A DNA stretch of 64,000 nt. Origin: CAZOWM01 sp964583615 (GTDB taxonomy: Bacteria; Spirochaetota; B62-G9; DRHN01). Position numbers and translations under genes: made by a program. The stretch spans positions 1-64,000 of the forward strand of contig CAZOWM010000002.1 in the NCBI GenBank assembly GCA_964583615.1. The letters run 5' to 3'. Positions 35,079-44,900 of the stretch are shown piece after piece (the stretch's first letter is position 1; the number at the start of each line of letters is the position of its first letter). Below the pieces are notes generated by a model. The model was not told the DNA's origin, made no database searches, and saw only the letters and a program-made list of their open reading frames with translations.

Positions 35079-35996
35079 ATGGAGCAAAAACAGTCATTCA
35101 TAGAGCGGCTGCACACCGGAGTTCCGCTGTCAGAGCACACGACATTCAGGATCGGTGGGCCCGCGCAGTACTACTTCGAACCGCGCACTCGCAGTGAGTT
35201 CAGCACGGCCGTTTCATGGGCCCTTTCGGAAAAAATTCGCCTTTTCATTCTCGGAGGGGGCTCGAACGTGCTCTTTCAAGACCGGGGCTTTCCGGGAATG
35301 GTGATCAACACGAAGCGACTCACAAAGATCGAAACAGAGGGCAGGTTCGTGAACGCCCAGTGCGGGGTCCGTATCGACGATCTTGTCGACCTGTGCCGCG
35401 ATCACGCGTTTTCCGGACTGGAATTTGCGGCCGGGCTTCCCGGGACCGTGGGCGGTGCGCTTTTCATGAACGCGCGTGCGTACGGAAGCGAAATGGCGGA
35501 CATCGTGGAAAACGTGTCTGCAATCAAAGTACGCGAGGGGACCGCATCAGACGTTGACATACCGGGAAATGCGCTCTCATTCTCCTACAAGTCGTCGATA
35601 TTCCAAAAATGCCCCGTCTACGTGTTTTCCGTCCGCTTCGGGCTCACCTTCGGTGATCCCCGGGAAATCGGATCGAAGATCGAGCAGGTACGGGCCAAGC
35701 GGAAACAAATGGGCCAGAACAGCTTTCCCAACGCTGGGTGCATCTTTAAAAATGACTACATAGTGGGCGTGCCGAGCGGACAACTGATCGACGAGTGCGG
35801 CCTGAAGGGAAGGCGGGTGGGAGACGCAGAGGTGTACGAACGGCATGCAAATTTCATCATCAACAGGGGAAACGCAAAGGCCTCGGATGTCTACGAGCTC
35901 ATAAAGATCGTGGAAAAAGAAGTGCTGAAAAAGAAAGGAGTGGCACTGGAGAGGGAAATCAAACTGGTCGGAGAATGGGACGACCTCGGGGAATAA
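35079..35996 (+). CDS. murB: UDP-N-acetylenolpyruvoylglucosamine reductase
   Basis: FAD-dependent reduction in UDP-MurNAc synthesis. The 305-residue protein has TTFRIGGPAQY, the FAD-binding LGGGSNVLFQD, and GLEFAAGLPGTVGGALFMNARAYG, then the catalytic serine region NAGCIFKN and the C-terminal glutamate in a VYERHANFI context. It is the type lacking the extra domain. ATG 35079 follows GAAGGGG; an in-frame start at 35052 is less likely. The 70-base gap to mgtE contains a T run without a convincing stem. Confidence 0.95.
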   Translation: MEQKQSFIERLHTGVPLSEHTTFRIGGPAQYYFEPRTRSEFSTAVSWALSEKIRLFILGGGSNVLFQDRGFPGMVINTKRLTKIETEGRFVNAQCGVRIDDLVDLCRDHAFSGLEFAAGLPGTVGGALFMNARAYGSEMADIVENVSAIKVREGTASDVDIPGNALSFSYKSSIFQKCPVYVFSVRFGLTFGDPREIGSKIEQVRAKRKQMGQNSFPNAGCIFKNDYIVGVPSGQLIDECGLKGRRVGDAEVYERHANFIINRGNAKASDVYELIKIVEKEVLKKKGVALEREIKLVGEWDDLGE

Positions 35997-36068
35997 AGGC
36001 TTCGGCAGGGTTTCGAAAAAATAACCGGTTTCTTTCTCTCATAAAGACTTAGAAATCGTATGAGGATG

Positions 36069-36077
36069 TGATATATT
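36069..36077 (+). promoter_or_regulatory. Extended -10 element at the barrel/TPR gene
   Basis: TGATATATT (36069-36077) fits an extended -10 (TGn plus TATATT). The gene's ATG begins 6 bases later and no Shine-Dalgarno is visible, so the mRNA could be leaderless. Confidence 0.45.
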
Positions 36078-36083
36078 GATATT

Positions 36084-37838
36084 ATGATGAAAAGGATTCT
36101 TTTTTTACTCTGTATAGTGCTACTTCTGTTTCTGTATGTGTGCGCGTACGCGCAGCTCGAAACAGGCGGAGTTGACAATATATTCTCCTACGGGGCCGGT
36201 CTCCGTGCGCTCGGCATGGGAGGCGCATTTGTTGCGATGAAAAACGACCCCACGCTCGCCTACTGGAACCCCGGAGCCATGTCCTTCAACCAGCACAAGG
36301 AGATCTCCTTCTTCGGAACCCGCACCATCGCCTCCTCCTATTACTTTTCAGGCTTCTACACGAACCCCACGGTGAGCTTCGGAACGCTGAGCATCGGAGC
36401 GCTCGGCCTGTACACCAATGGAATTCAGTCGTATGATGAAAGCGCCTCACCGATCACCGGCGCTCGTACCGACTACCTCCACTATCAGATCCTGATCTCA
36501 TACGGGTACAATTTTAAGTGGGGGTTCGGAGTCGGAGCGTCAGCCAAGGTCGAGCAGATGAGAATTACGGAATACAAGGGAACGGGTGCGAGCTTCGATG
36601 TGGGTGTATACTACAATCCAGAAAAAATCCCCTGGCTGTCTGTGGGAGCGGTTGTACAGGACGTGTACAGCACCGGAATCAAGCTGGTAGACGAATTCGA
36701 GCAGAGCACACGCGTGTACAAGGCGGGGCTTGCAACGAATTTTTATTCCGGAGAACAAAAAAACACCCGCCTCTCATTCGCCCTCGACGGGCGTTTTTAC
36801 AACGACAACTACAACTCGGGGCAGAAGCAGTTCCTCTACGATCTCAGCTTCGGAACGGAAGTCTCCTTTGTGGAGAGTCTCTCTTTCAGGGCCGGCTATC
36901 ACAACTTCACGCTCGACAGCCTCGGGAAGGGTCTCCCGCAGGGCCTCTCTCTGGGTATCGGAATCCGGCGTTGGGGATTTGGAATCGATTATGCGGTGAA
37001 CTTTGAAGACACAGACTGGCAGGGGCCGCTCGACCTTTTGATGCGTCTCGGAATCAGCTACCGTTTCGGCCTCAGCATGGAGGAGAAAAAAGTGAAAATT
37101 GCGGAAGACATCCGCACGCAAATCGACGAAGGCATACGGAAGGTCACCGAAACATACGAAGATAAGCTCGAGGAGCTCACCGTTGAGTACAACCAGGAAA
37201 AGGACAGAATCATCAGGCAGCTCGACGAAAAATACGAAGAAAAGATCGGCTCACTCGACATAAGCCTCGAGGAGTCCAGACAGGAAATCACTAATCTCAC
37301 GACCCAGCTCGCAGAGGAAAAGCAGGCACTGATTGAAGATCTGGAACAGCAGTATGTAACCGATAGGGCCACGCTCGAAAGTCAGTTTGCAAAGGAGCGA
37401 TCGACGTACGAGGGCCAGATTTCACGGCTGCAGGAACGGTTCGAGGAAGAGACCTCTCTTAATGAAAGGCTTCTTGCGGACGAGGCATTCAAGTCGCAGA
37501 AATACGCACGCGGACTTCAGCTCTACTCAGAGGGAGAGTATGATGAAGCGCTTACGGAATTCGAAACAGTTGCGCGGTTTGACCCGGACTACCTCAGCGT
37601 CCAGGAATACATAAACAGAACAAAAGCCGAGCTCAGAGATGTAAAGACATACAGTCCTGAAATTCTTGCGATATACTATAGAGGGATCGACCTCTTCGTG
37701 CAAAAAAACTACGAGGAGGCGATCACCGAGTGGGAGAAAATCCTCGAAATAGACCCCTACAACAAGCTCGCAAGACGAAACATCAAGGAAGCGCGTGACC
37801 GCCTGAGGAAACTGAGAGAGCTCGGTATCAATCAATAA
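36084..37838 (+). CDS. PorV/UPF0164-like outer-membrane barrel fused to coiled coil and TPR repeats
   Basis: A 584-residue exported protein. Residues 1-25 are a signal peptide (hydrophobic core then AYAQ). Residues about 26-331 match the PorV/PorQ/UPF0164 barrel type: the GAGLRALGMGGAFVA start, the NPTLAYWNP-like ND PTLAYWNPGAM segment, and many alternating amphipathic strands with a GISYRFG-type end. Residues about 332-465 are a highly charged heptad-rich coiled coil. Residues about 470-580 contain two TPR-like units (YARGLQLYSEGEYDEAL and YYRGIDLFVQKNYEEAI). The barrel would lie in the outer membrane and the coiled coil plus TPRs in the periplasm. FadL-like transport is known for relatives; the appended part suggests a link to other envelope proteins. 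Confidence 0.85.
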   Translation: MMKRILFLLCIVLLLFLYVCAYAQLETGGVDNIFSYGAGLRALGMGGAFVAMKNDPTLAYWNPGAMSFNQHKEISFFGTRTIASSYYFSGFYTNPTVSFGTLSIGALGLYTNGIQSYDESASPITGARTDYLHYQILISYGYNFKWGFGVGASAKVEQMRITEYKGTGASFDVGVYYNPEKIPWLSVGAVVQDVYSTGIKLVDEFEQSTRVYKAGLATNFYSGEQKNTRLSFALDGRFYNDNYNSGQKQFLYDLSFGTEVSFVESLSFRAGYHNFTLDSLGKGLPQGLSLGIGIRRWGFGIDYAVNFEDTDWQGPLDLLMRLGISYRFGLSMEEKKVKIAEDIRTQIDEGIRKVTETYEDKLEELTVEYNQEKDRIIRQLDEKYEEKIGSLDISLEESRQEITNLTTQLAEEKQALIEDLEQQYVTDRATLESQFAKERSTYEGQISRLQERFEEETSLNERLLADEAFKSQKYARGLQLYSEGEYDEALTEFETVARFDPDYLSVQEYINRTKAELRDVKTYSPEILAIYYRGIDLFVQKNYEEAITEWEKILEIDPYNKLARRNIKEARDRLRKLRELGINQ

Positions 37839-37881
37839 TTCCTGTTCAGCACTGCTTGCAGAACCCGGGGGAGAGGACTGT

Positions 37882-38763
37882 ATGCGAATTGACGCACACT
37901 GCCACACCGATTGCTCTGACGGCAACATCTCCATCGAAGAACGAATCGGTATCGTCCATAAATGCGGGTATGACGCCGCAACCATCACCGACCACGATTT
38001 CATCAACACCGAACAGGTGCTGCGCGCGAAAGCGGCAGCAGGCGAAATGCCATACATCCCGGGAATCGAGCTCACCCTTTCACACGAGGGCAGAATCGTT
38101 CACATCCTCGGCTACTATGTCGACCCCGCCAACCGCCTGCTGCAGCAGCATATCACTCGGGTTCAAAACCTCGATCAGGCGTATACGTCGATGCTGATCG
38201 AGCTGTTCAGGCCGAAAGGGATCCGTTTCGGTCTGACAGATCTTGTTTCGCCTTCGATACACACATACTACTCGCTCCGTTTTATAAAACGCATCTCCTT
38301 CGAGCTCTACTCCTACAACAGGCGCGCCACGCTCACCGCGTTTCTCGATGCGCTCGGGAGAGTCGGGATGCAATATGGGGATTTCTCCCCCTGGCCGGTG
38401 CGAGAAGGGATTGAACTCATCCACAATGCAGGAGGGTTTGCAGTCCTTGCACACCCGGGCGGAAAAAACGACACACAGATGACAGCGCTCGGGTACCTTC
38501 TTCACGATGAATCACATATACGGTTATACGCAGACTGGGGGCTTGACGGCATTGAAGTGTTTTCTCCCATGCACTCTGAAAGCGAAACCGTTTTTTTCGA
38601 TGCTGCAGCCAGGCGCTTCAACCTGCTCAAAACAGCGGGGAGTGACTGCCACGGCGATGACGCACTCACAGGACCGATGCGGATGGGCGTATTCACCGAC
38701 ATCCCCAACGATCTCTACGACCGCATGCTGAACTACCACCGGGCCCATAAGTGCATCGTATAA
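37882..38763 (+). CDS. PHP-domain phosphoesterase (TrpH/RNase AM-like)
   Basis: A 293-residue protein with PHP metal motifs: HCHTDCSDG at residues 5-13, TDHDF, a glutamate in GIELTLSH, HILGYYVD, VLAHPGGK and the terminal SDCHGDD. Related proteins such as YciV/RNase AM hydrolyse nucleoside 3',5'-bisphosphates or degrade RNA 5' ends. Which substrate applies here is not shown. GGGGGAGAGGA lies upstream. It follows the barrel/TPR gene by 43 bases. Confidence 0.88.
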   Translation: MRIDAHCHTDCSDGNISIEERIGIVHKCGYDAATITDHDFINTEQVLRAKAAAGEMPYIPGIELTLSHEGRIVHILGYYVDPANRLLQQHITRVQNLDQAYTSMLIELFRPKGIRFGLTDLVSPSIHTYYSLRFIKRISFELYSYNRRATLTAFLDALGRVGMQYGDFSPWPVREGIELIHNAGGFAVLAHPGGKNDTQMTALGYLLHDESHIRLYADWGLDGIEVFSPMHSESETVFFDAAARRFNLLKTAGSDCHGDDALTGPMRMGVFTDIPNDLYDRMLNYHRAHKCIV

Positions 38764-38820
38764 GCTGCCGCTTATTGCGAAACCATTCTTTAATACTGAA
38801 AACCCTGCAACTTCCATGTG

Positions 38821-38855
38821 AATTTTCTTCATTGAACGAAGATTTTTCGAAAATT
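38821..38855. repeat. AT-rich inverted repeat upstream of the GGDEF-EAL gene
   Basis: AATTTTC (38821-38827) is mirrored by GAAAATT (38849-38855), enclosing a shorter TTC/GAA-type stem. A perfect TATAAT follows at 38860-38865, so the dyad could be an operator placed over the -35 position; no good -35 is present. Confidence 0.4.
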
Positions 38856-38928
38856 GGGTTATAATAGAGTGTATACATTCATTCAAAAAAGCGGAGTGTA
38901 CCGAATCGCTGATGTATAGAAGTCTTTT

Positions 38929-40836
38929 ATGAAAAAAAACAGTGCCATTTCCAGACGAATCATGGGGAGCCTCATCGGAAGCATCCCGCGGGAAAAGGAA
39001 CACGATTTCGAGCGCTACGGTGAAATGGCCAGACTGAAGTTCATCAACATATCCCTTCTCACCGGATTGATCAGCTCCTGTGCGGTCCTCTGCTTCCAGA
39101 TTCTGCGGCATGCCTTCCCGGGGGTATACTTCTCCGCCGCATCGGCCGTACTCTTTTTTGTTTTCATCCTTTTGATGCGCCGCACCAGGAATATCAAACT
39201 GGGGAGCGTTTTTTTACTGAGCTTCATCGTTTTGCTGACAGGTGTCGGGCTCACGTCTTCGGAAATCTTTACTCCCGGGATGCTCTTTCTTTTTGCCTAT
39301 CCTGTCATCGCGTTTTATCTGCAGGGGGCACGCCGGGGGGTGAGCTGGGTTGTCGTTTTTACGTGCGCGTATGGTGCAGCGCTCCTTCTCATCATGCTCG
39401 GCGCCGTCTCCGGACCCGTGCCGCATCCCATCCCGTTGATCGGGCTGTTGAATATCGTTCTCATTTCGATTTTTACGTTTCTGTCCGCAGACCGGCACCG
39501 CAGGATCGAGGAGCTCATGAGAAAACAGATCTTCTTCGACGCCCTCACCGGACTTCCGAACAGAAAAAAGCTCATAAAGGACATAGACGATTCCGTGTCT
39601 CCCGCGCTTTTCCTGGTCAATGTCGATGATTTCAAGGAGATCAACGCGATCTTCGGCTACAGAATCGGCGACTCAGTGCTCATCTTTCTGGGGAAGCTCA
39701 TCTCACACATCCTTCCGGCCTACGCAAGAGGGGTGTACAGGCTCGCAGGCGATGAGTTTGCAGTGCTCGTAGACACAGCCGACGAGTTCATTACCAGAGA
39801 CATGCTGGAGACCACAGCGACTCTCCTGAGCCAGTATGTACAGAGGGAGAGGTACGGATACGCGAAGTATGAAATCATGCTCAGGGTGACCGCAGGTATT
39901 GCGCTTTCCCAAAACGCGGGCAAGCAAAACCTCTTCTCCTGCGCAGACATTGCACTGAAAACGGCAAAACAGCTGCGAAAACCGTTTCTCTTCTACAGCG
40001 ATGCGCAAAAGACTCGAAGCCGGTTCAAGGACAACCTGAAGTGGCTCAAGATTCTCTCCAATGCGATCGAGGGAGACCGAATCTTTCCCTTCTACCAGCC
40101 AATCGTGACCAATGCAACCGGAAAAATCGAGAAGTACGAGTGCCTGGCGAGGATCGCGGACAGCGAGGGAAAAATCATTCTCCCCAAAAACTTTCTCGAA
40201 GTGGCAAAGAAGTCACGGCTGTACCCGAAGATCACGCGCGCGATGCTGAAGAAGACCTTTGAGACCTTCAGGAATATCGACACGGAGTTCTCCCTGAACC
40301 TGTCGATCGAGGATTTCTTCGATCCCTATTTTCTGCAGTACATAAAGATCGCGCTCAACGAGGCGCCGTCAATCAGGAAGAAGGTCACTTTTGAAATACT
40401 CGAGTCGGAGGGGATAAAAAATTACGGGGAGCTTTCCGCATTCATCGAGGAAATGAAACAGCTCGGCTGCAAGATTGCGCTCGATGATTTCGGCACGGGA
40501 TATTCCAACTTCGAATACCTCATCAAGCTCAACCTCGATTACCTGAAGATAGACGGGTCGCTTATCAGAAAGCTCGACAGAGACGACGGGACAAGGATCA
40601 TCGTGGAAAACATCGTCAATTTCTCAAAAAAGCTCGGTATACAGACCGTTGCCGAGTACGTCCACTCGGACGAGATATTCAGTATCGTGAAGGCAATCGG
40701 GATCGACTACTCGCAGGGCGTCCTTCTCGGGGAGCCTCGGCCCGCCATGCTCGATATCTCAGACATCCCCGCAGGCACCGCACCCTCCTCCAAAAAGACA
40801 AAATCCTTTTCATCCTCTTCTACACGAAAAGAATAA
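38929..40836 (+). CDS. Membrane GGDEF-EAL protein (cyclic-di-GMP turnover)
   Basis: A 635-residue signalling protein. About five to six membrane helices occupy residues 35-190, followed by a GGDEF domain (FDALTGLPNRKKL entry; signature reads AGDEF) and an EAL domain. The EAL set is largely intact: the ECL form of EAL, LNLSIEDF, FEILESEGI, DDFGTGYSNFEYL, LKIDGSLI, and SQGVLLGEP. The phosphodiesterase is therefore probably active. The AGDEF form can still be active or act as a GTP sensor. The C-terminal 20 residues are serine/lysine-rich. No Shine-Dalgarno is obvious. It could set c-di-GMP levels for the nearby surface lipoprotein, but that is only positional inference. Confidence 0.93.
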   Translation: MKKNSAISRRIMGSLIGSIPREKEHDFERYGEMARLKFINISLLTGLISSCAVLCFQILRHAFPGVYFSAASAVLFFVFILLMRRTRNIKLGSVFLLSFIVLLTGVGLTSSEIFTPGMLFLFAYPVIAFYLQGARRGVSWVVVFTCAYGAALLLIMLGAVSGPVPHPIPLIGLLNIVLISIFTFLSADRHRRIEELMRKQIFFDALTGLPNRKKLIKDIDDSVSPALFLVNVDDFKEINAIFGYRIGDSVLIFLGKLISHILPAYARGVYRLAGDEFAVLVDTADEFITRDMLETTATLLSQYVQRERYGYAKYEIMLRVTAGIALSQNAGKQNLFSCADIALKTAKQLRKPFLFYSDAQKTRSRFKDNLKWLKILSNAIEGDRIFPFYQPIVTNATGKIEKYECLARIADSEGKIILPKNFLEVAKKSRLYPKITRAMLKKTFETFRNIDTEFSLNLSIEDFFDPYFLQYIKIALNEAPSIRKKVTFEILESEGIKNYGELSAFIEEMKQLGCKIALDDFGTGYSNFEYLIKLNLDYLKIDGSLIRKLDRDDGTRIIVENIVNFSKKLGIQTVAEYVHSDEIFSIVKAIGIDYSQGVLLGEPRPAMLDISDIPAGTAPSSKKTKSFSSSSTRKE

Positions 40837-40878
40837 TACCGACACTGTAAATACAGGACCCCATTCGGATAGGGCGCA

Positions 40879-41880
40879 ATGCAGCCATTACGAAACGCAA
40901 TTATCGGGCTCGGCAGAATCGGAAGCACCCTCGAAGACGACCGACTGAGAGAAAAACCGTGTACGCACGCTGGCGCGGTCTCCCTGAGCCCTGACTGCAT
41001 CCTTGTCGGCGGATGCGACATCGACAAACAAAAGAGAGAACGGTTCAAAAAGCGGTGGGGGTGCGAATCCGCATACCCCTCCATCGACGAGCTTCTCAAA
41101 AAAACCCGCCCCCACATCCTCCACATCGCAACACCGCCGGACACCCACCTCCACATGGTCGAAAAGGCTTTACAGCACGACGTTTCCGTGTGCATCTGTG
41201 AGAAACCGCTTGCAGCAACGCTCGCTGATGCGAAAAGGATCGCGGAAATCCACGAGTTCGGAAAAATAAAGGTCCTCACAAACCACGAGCGCAGATACTC
41301 CGCAGACTACGTGCGGGCAGAGACTCTTGTCTCAAAAAAAACGCTCGGGCCGCTTCGCGCGGTCACGGCAAAGATCTCCATGGAGAACGAACAGTGCCTT
41401 TCCGCCATGCTGTGGAACGACGGAACACATCTCATCGACATCATCCGGTATCTCTGCTGCCCCCGTCTGGAGCCGGAGAAACTGATCGGCACTCTTGAAA
41501 GGCAAAACGAAACTGCGTACATCTTCGCCCGCTCGGGAAACGTCCCGGTGATCATCGAAGCGGGAGGAGGGCGTGACCACTACGTGTTCGAGCTCGACAT
41601 CGGGCTCGCCTCAGGGAGGATCAGAATCGGAAACGGGCTCTACGAGGAATACAGAAGTGAAAAAAGCCTTTTCTACGAGGGGTTCAACTCTTTGAAACAG
41701 ATGAAAATAAAGTGCAAAGACCCGAAGCAGTGGCCGTGCGGCCCCACAGGGTTTTTCTCGCTCATGCTCGAGGACGCGGTGTTGTGCGCCAGGCAAAACA
41801 CCGAGCCTGTATCGAGCGCAAAGGACGGATTTCTGGCTCTCCGGTTTATCGACAGAGTTTTTCATCTCCTGAAAAATTGA
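40879..41880 (+). CDS. Gfo/Idh/MocA family oxidoreductase
   Basis: A 333-residue predicted NAD(P)-dependent sugar or cyclitol dehydrogenase. The N-terminal Rossmann fold starts IIGLGRIGS; the family motif CEKPLAATL (usual EKP) is present, as is a catalytic-region HLIDIIRYL. It begins 42 bases after the GGDEF-EAL gene with a modest AGGG site. Substrate is unknown; single copies of this family often act in cell-surface sugar or inositol metabolism. Confidence 0.92.
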   Translation: MQPLRNAIIGLGRIGSTLEDDRLREKPCTHAGAVSLSPDCILVGGCDIDKQKRERFKKRWGCESAYPSIDELLKKTRPHILHIATPPDTHLHMVEKALQHDVSVCICEKPLAATLADAKRIAEIHEFGKIKVLTNHERRYSADYVRAETLVSKKTLGPLRAVTAKISMENEQCLSAMLWNDGTHLIDIIRYLCCPRLEPEKLIGTLERQNETAYIFARSGNVPVIIEAGGGRDHYVFELDIGLASGRIRIGNGLYEEYRSEKSLFYEGFNSLKQMKIKCKDPKQWPCGPTGFFSLMLEDAVLCARQNTEPVSSAKDGFLALRFIDRVFHLLKN

Positions 41881-41916
41881 AAAATAAAAAAAATGCGTTA
41901 GATTTATCAATTGCCT

Positions 41917-41946
41917 TTGAAACTTGCGCTCTTCATGTCTTACACT
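41917..41946 (+). promoter_or_regulatory. Candidate promoter of the repeat lipoprotein gene
   Basis: TTGAAA (41917-41922), 18-base spacer, TACACT (41941-41946). This leaves a leader of about 22 bases carrying the GGAAGGGG ribosome-binding site. Confidence 0.5.
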
Positions 41947-41975
41947 TTATGAAGAGAGATAACGGAAGGGGATAT

Positions 41976-44900
41976 ATGCGCACTTTACCTGTAACGGTAT
42001 TTCTGCTCTTTGGTCTCCTCGTAGGCATCAGCTCCTGCTTCATGGTCCGGGAAGATCTCTACGACGCACATAACGGCTCAGGCTCACAGGGAACCGGAGT
42101 TGACACTCCCGGAATCACTGTTGACATAGGAGACGGGCTCATCACAAAGGAAGATCTATCCCTTTCCGATACATTTACCGTTGTTCTGGACACCGAGCCC
42201 AGCGCAACAGTCACCATCGGCACAATACAGAGCCTTGATCCGGGCGAGGCGACGGTGTCGCCGTCGAGCCTCACCTTCACCACTGCAGACTGGGATATTC
42301 CCAAGGCCGTCACCGTCACTGGTGTGGACGACGCGATCACCGACGGAATGCAGACCGCAGTCATAGACCTCGGCATAGCGTCAGGCGGCGACTACGAAGG
42401 TTTAGATCCGGGCGACGTGGTGGTGAGCAACCTCGACGACGAGGTTTCATCCTCACCGGCAGTGATCGTTCTCACTGGAGACGGCCTTATCACCGCGGAG
42501 CACCCGACAGCGCCGCTTTCAGACACCTTTCAGGTCGTGCTGAACTCCCAGCCAACTGCAGACGTGTCCATCGGGACGATTTCGAGCACTGACATTTCTG
42601 AGGTCACCGTGAGCCCAGCGAGCATCACCTTCTCGACCGCAAACTGGGACATACCGGTCACGGTCACCGTCACAGGGGTCGACGACCTCGAAAATGACGG
42701 GATGAAAACCGTGAACATCAACCTCGGAAGCACCACGAGCGCGGACGCGAACTGGGACGGTATGGTCCTTGCGCCTGTGTCGGTGCACAACCTTGACAAC
42801 GACGCGCCCAAGGGAATTTCCGTCATTGCAGGGTCCCAGCTCATAGTGTCAGAAAGCGGTGCGGAGTGCTGGTTTGAAGTGGTGCTCGATTCAGCGCCTT
42901 CGGCGCAGGTGGACATCCCCGTCACCTTACCCGATTCGACGGAGGGAACGATCACCTCTCCTGCAGCAGGAATACTGAGCTTCATTGCTGGAAACTGGGA
43001 CACTGCCCAGACCGTGATCGTCACCGGCGTGGACGACTACGAGGCCGACGGAAACACGAGCTTCAGTGTTGTGCTCGGCGCTGCAGTCTCAGCGGACACG
43101 GACTACAGCGGCATGGACCCCTCGGACGTGGCGTTTTTGAATATCGACAATGAGACGCCCGGGATCACCGTGTACGCAGGCTCGTCAATGCTTGTGTCGG
43201 AAAACGGGAGCAGCACGTTTTTCGAGATCGTGCTCAACTCCGAGCCGTCTTCAACCGTCACGGTCAATGTTTCTTCCACCGACACGGGTGAGGGAACGGT
43301 GGCACCGACCGTGCTCAGCTTCATTGCTGGAAACTGGGACACTGCCCAGACGCTTTCAGTGAGCGGTGTGGATGACCCCGCAGCGGATTGGAACAAGACA
43401 TTTTTTATCGACATTACCACTTCCTCGGCGGATTCGGACTACAACGGGCTCACACAAAGCGTGGAATTCACGTGTGTTGACGACGATTTTCCAGGCATGA
43501 CGGTGAGCGCGGGAACGAGGATGCTCGTGACGGAAACAGGCGGGGCAAGCGAGTTCGACGTGGTGCTCAACTCCGAGCCTTCCGATACAGTGACGGTAAC
43601 CATCTCTTCGTCGAACACTCTTGAAGGAGACGTGACCGCAGGCGCCTCACTCACGTTTATCGCAGCAAACTGGAGCGCGCCACAGACCGTCACCGTCACA
43701 GGGATCGACGACCACATTGCTGACGGAAACATCAATTTTACTGTCAGCTGTGTATCCTCTTCGCCTGCCGCTGATTACGACGGCCTGACGAAAAATATCG
43801 CTTTCACCAATATAGACGACAACACCCCCGGCGTGACCGTGAACGCAGGCTCCAGAATGATCGTCACGGAAAGCGGAATTTACTCAGAATTTATGGTAGT
43901 GCTCAACTCTGAGCCGCTTGACGATGTTGAGATATGCATTTCGAGCGATACGCCTGCAGAGGGGCTTGTGACCATACCCGCAGGAGGTGTTTTGACCTTT
44001 ACGAGCACGGACTGGTTCATTGCTCAGTCTGTCACGGTCACCGGACAGGACGATGCCGCGGTTGACGGAAACCAGAACTTTAGAATTAATTTCTCTGCAA
44101 CATCTCTCCTTGATCCTGCATACGACGGGATTGTGATTCCTGACGTGGACTTTTTGAACATTGACGACGACTCAACCGTCACAAAGACCATCACCGTTGT
44201 GGCAGGCTCCTCGACCCTCGTGTCAGAAAACGGGGGCGAGAGCAGTTTCCAGATCGTTTTGAGCTCCGCCCCCACAGACGACGTGACGATCCACGTGTCA
44301 TCAAGCGACACGACAGAGGGGCAGGTCACAGACCCGCCCACAGGCGACGTGATATTCACTCCCATAGACTGGACGCCGAAGACGGTCACGGTCACAGGAC
44401 AGGACGACGATCTTTATGATGGAAATGTGACCTTTCAGGTGAATCTCGTCAACGCCTCTTCACTCGACGGTGACTACAACGGCCTTTCACCGTCGCCGAA
44501 CATCCTTGATTTCGAGTGCGTGGACGACGAGACGCCGGGCATCACGGTGAGCGCAGGCTCCTCGCTTCTCGTCTCTGAGAGCGACGCTGTTACAGGAGGT
44601 TCCTGCTCTTTCGAGGTGGTGCTGAACTCGGAGCCCACAGACGACGTGACCATAAACGTTCACTCTGGCGACACGACCGAGGGCGACATTCTTTCAGGCA
44701 CTACACTTACGTTTACCGATACAGACTGGAACATGCCCCAGACTGTCACCGTGGCGGGCGTCGACGACTTTCTCGTGGACGGAAACCAGGGCTTCAGCAT
44801 TGTGCTCGACTCTGACATTTTAACCGCTGATCCGTATTACAACGGGCTCGACCCGGACGACGTGTCATTCACCTGCGTAGACGACGACGCGCCCGGAATC

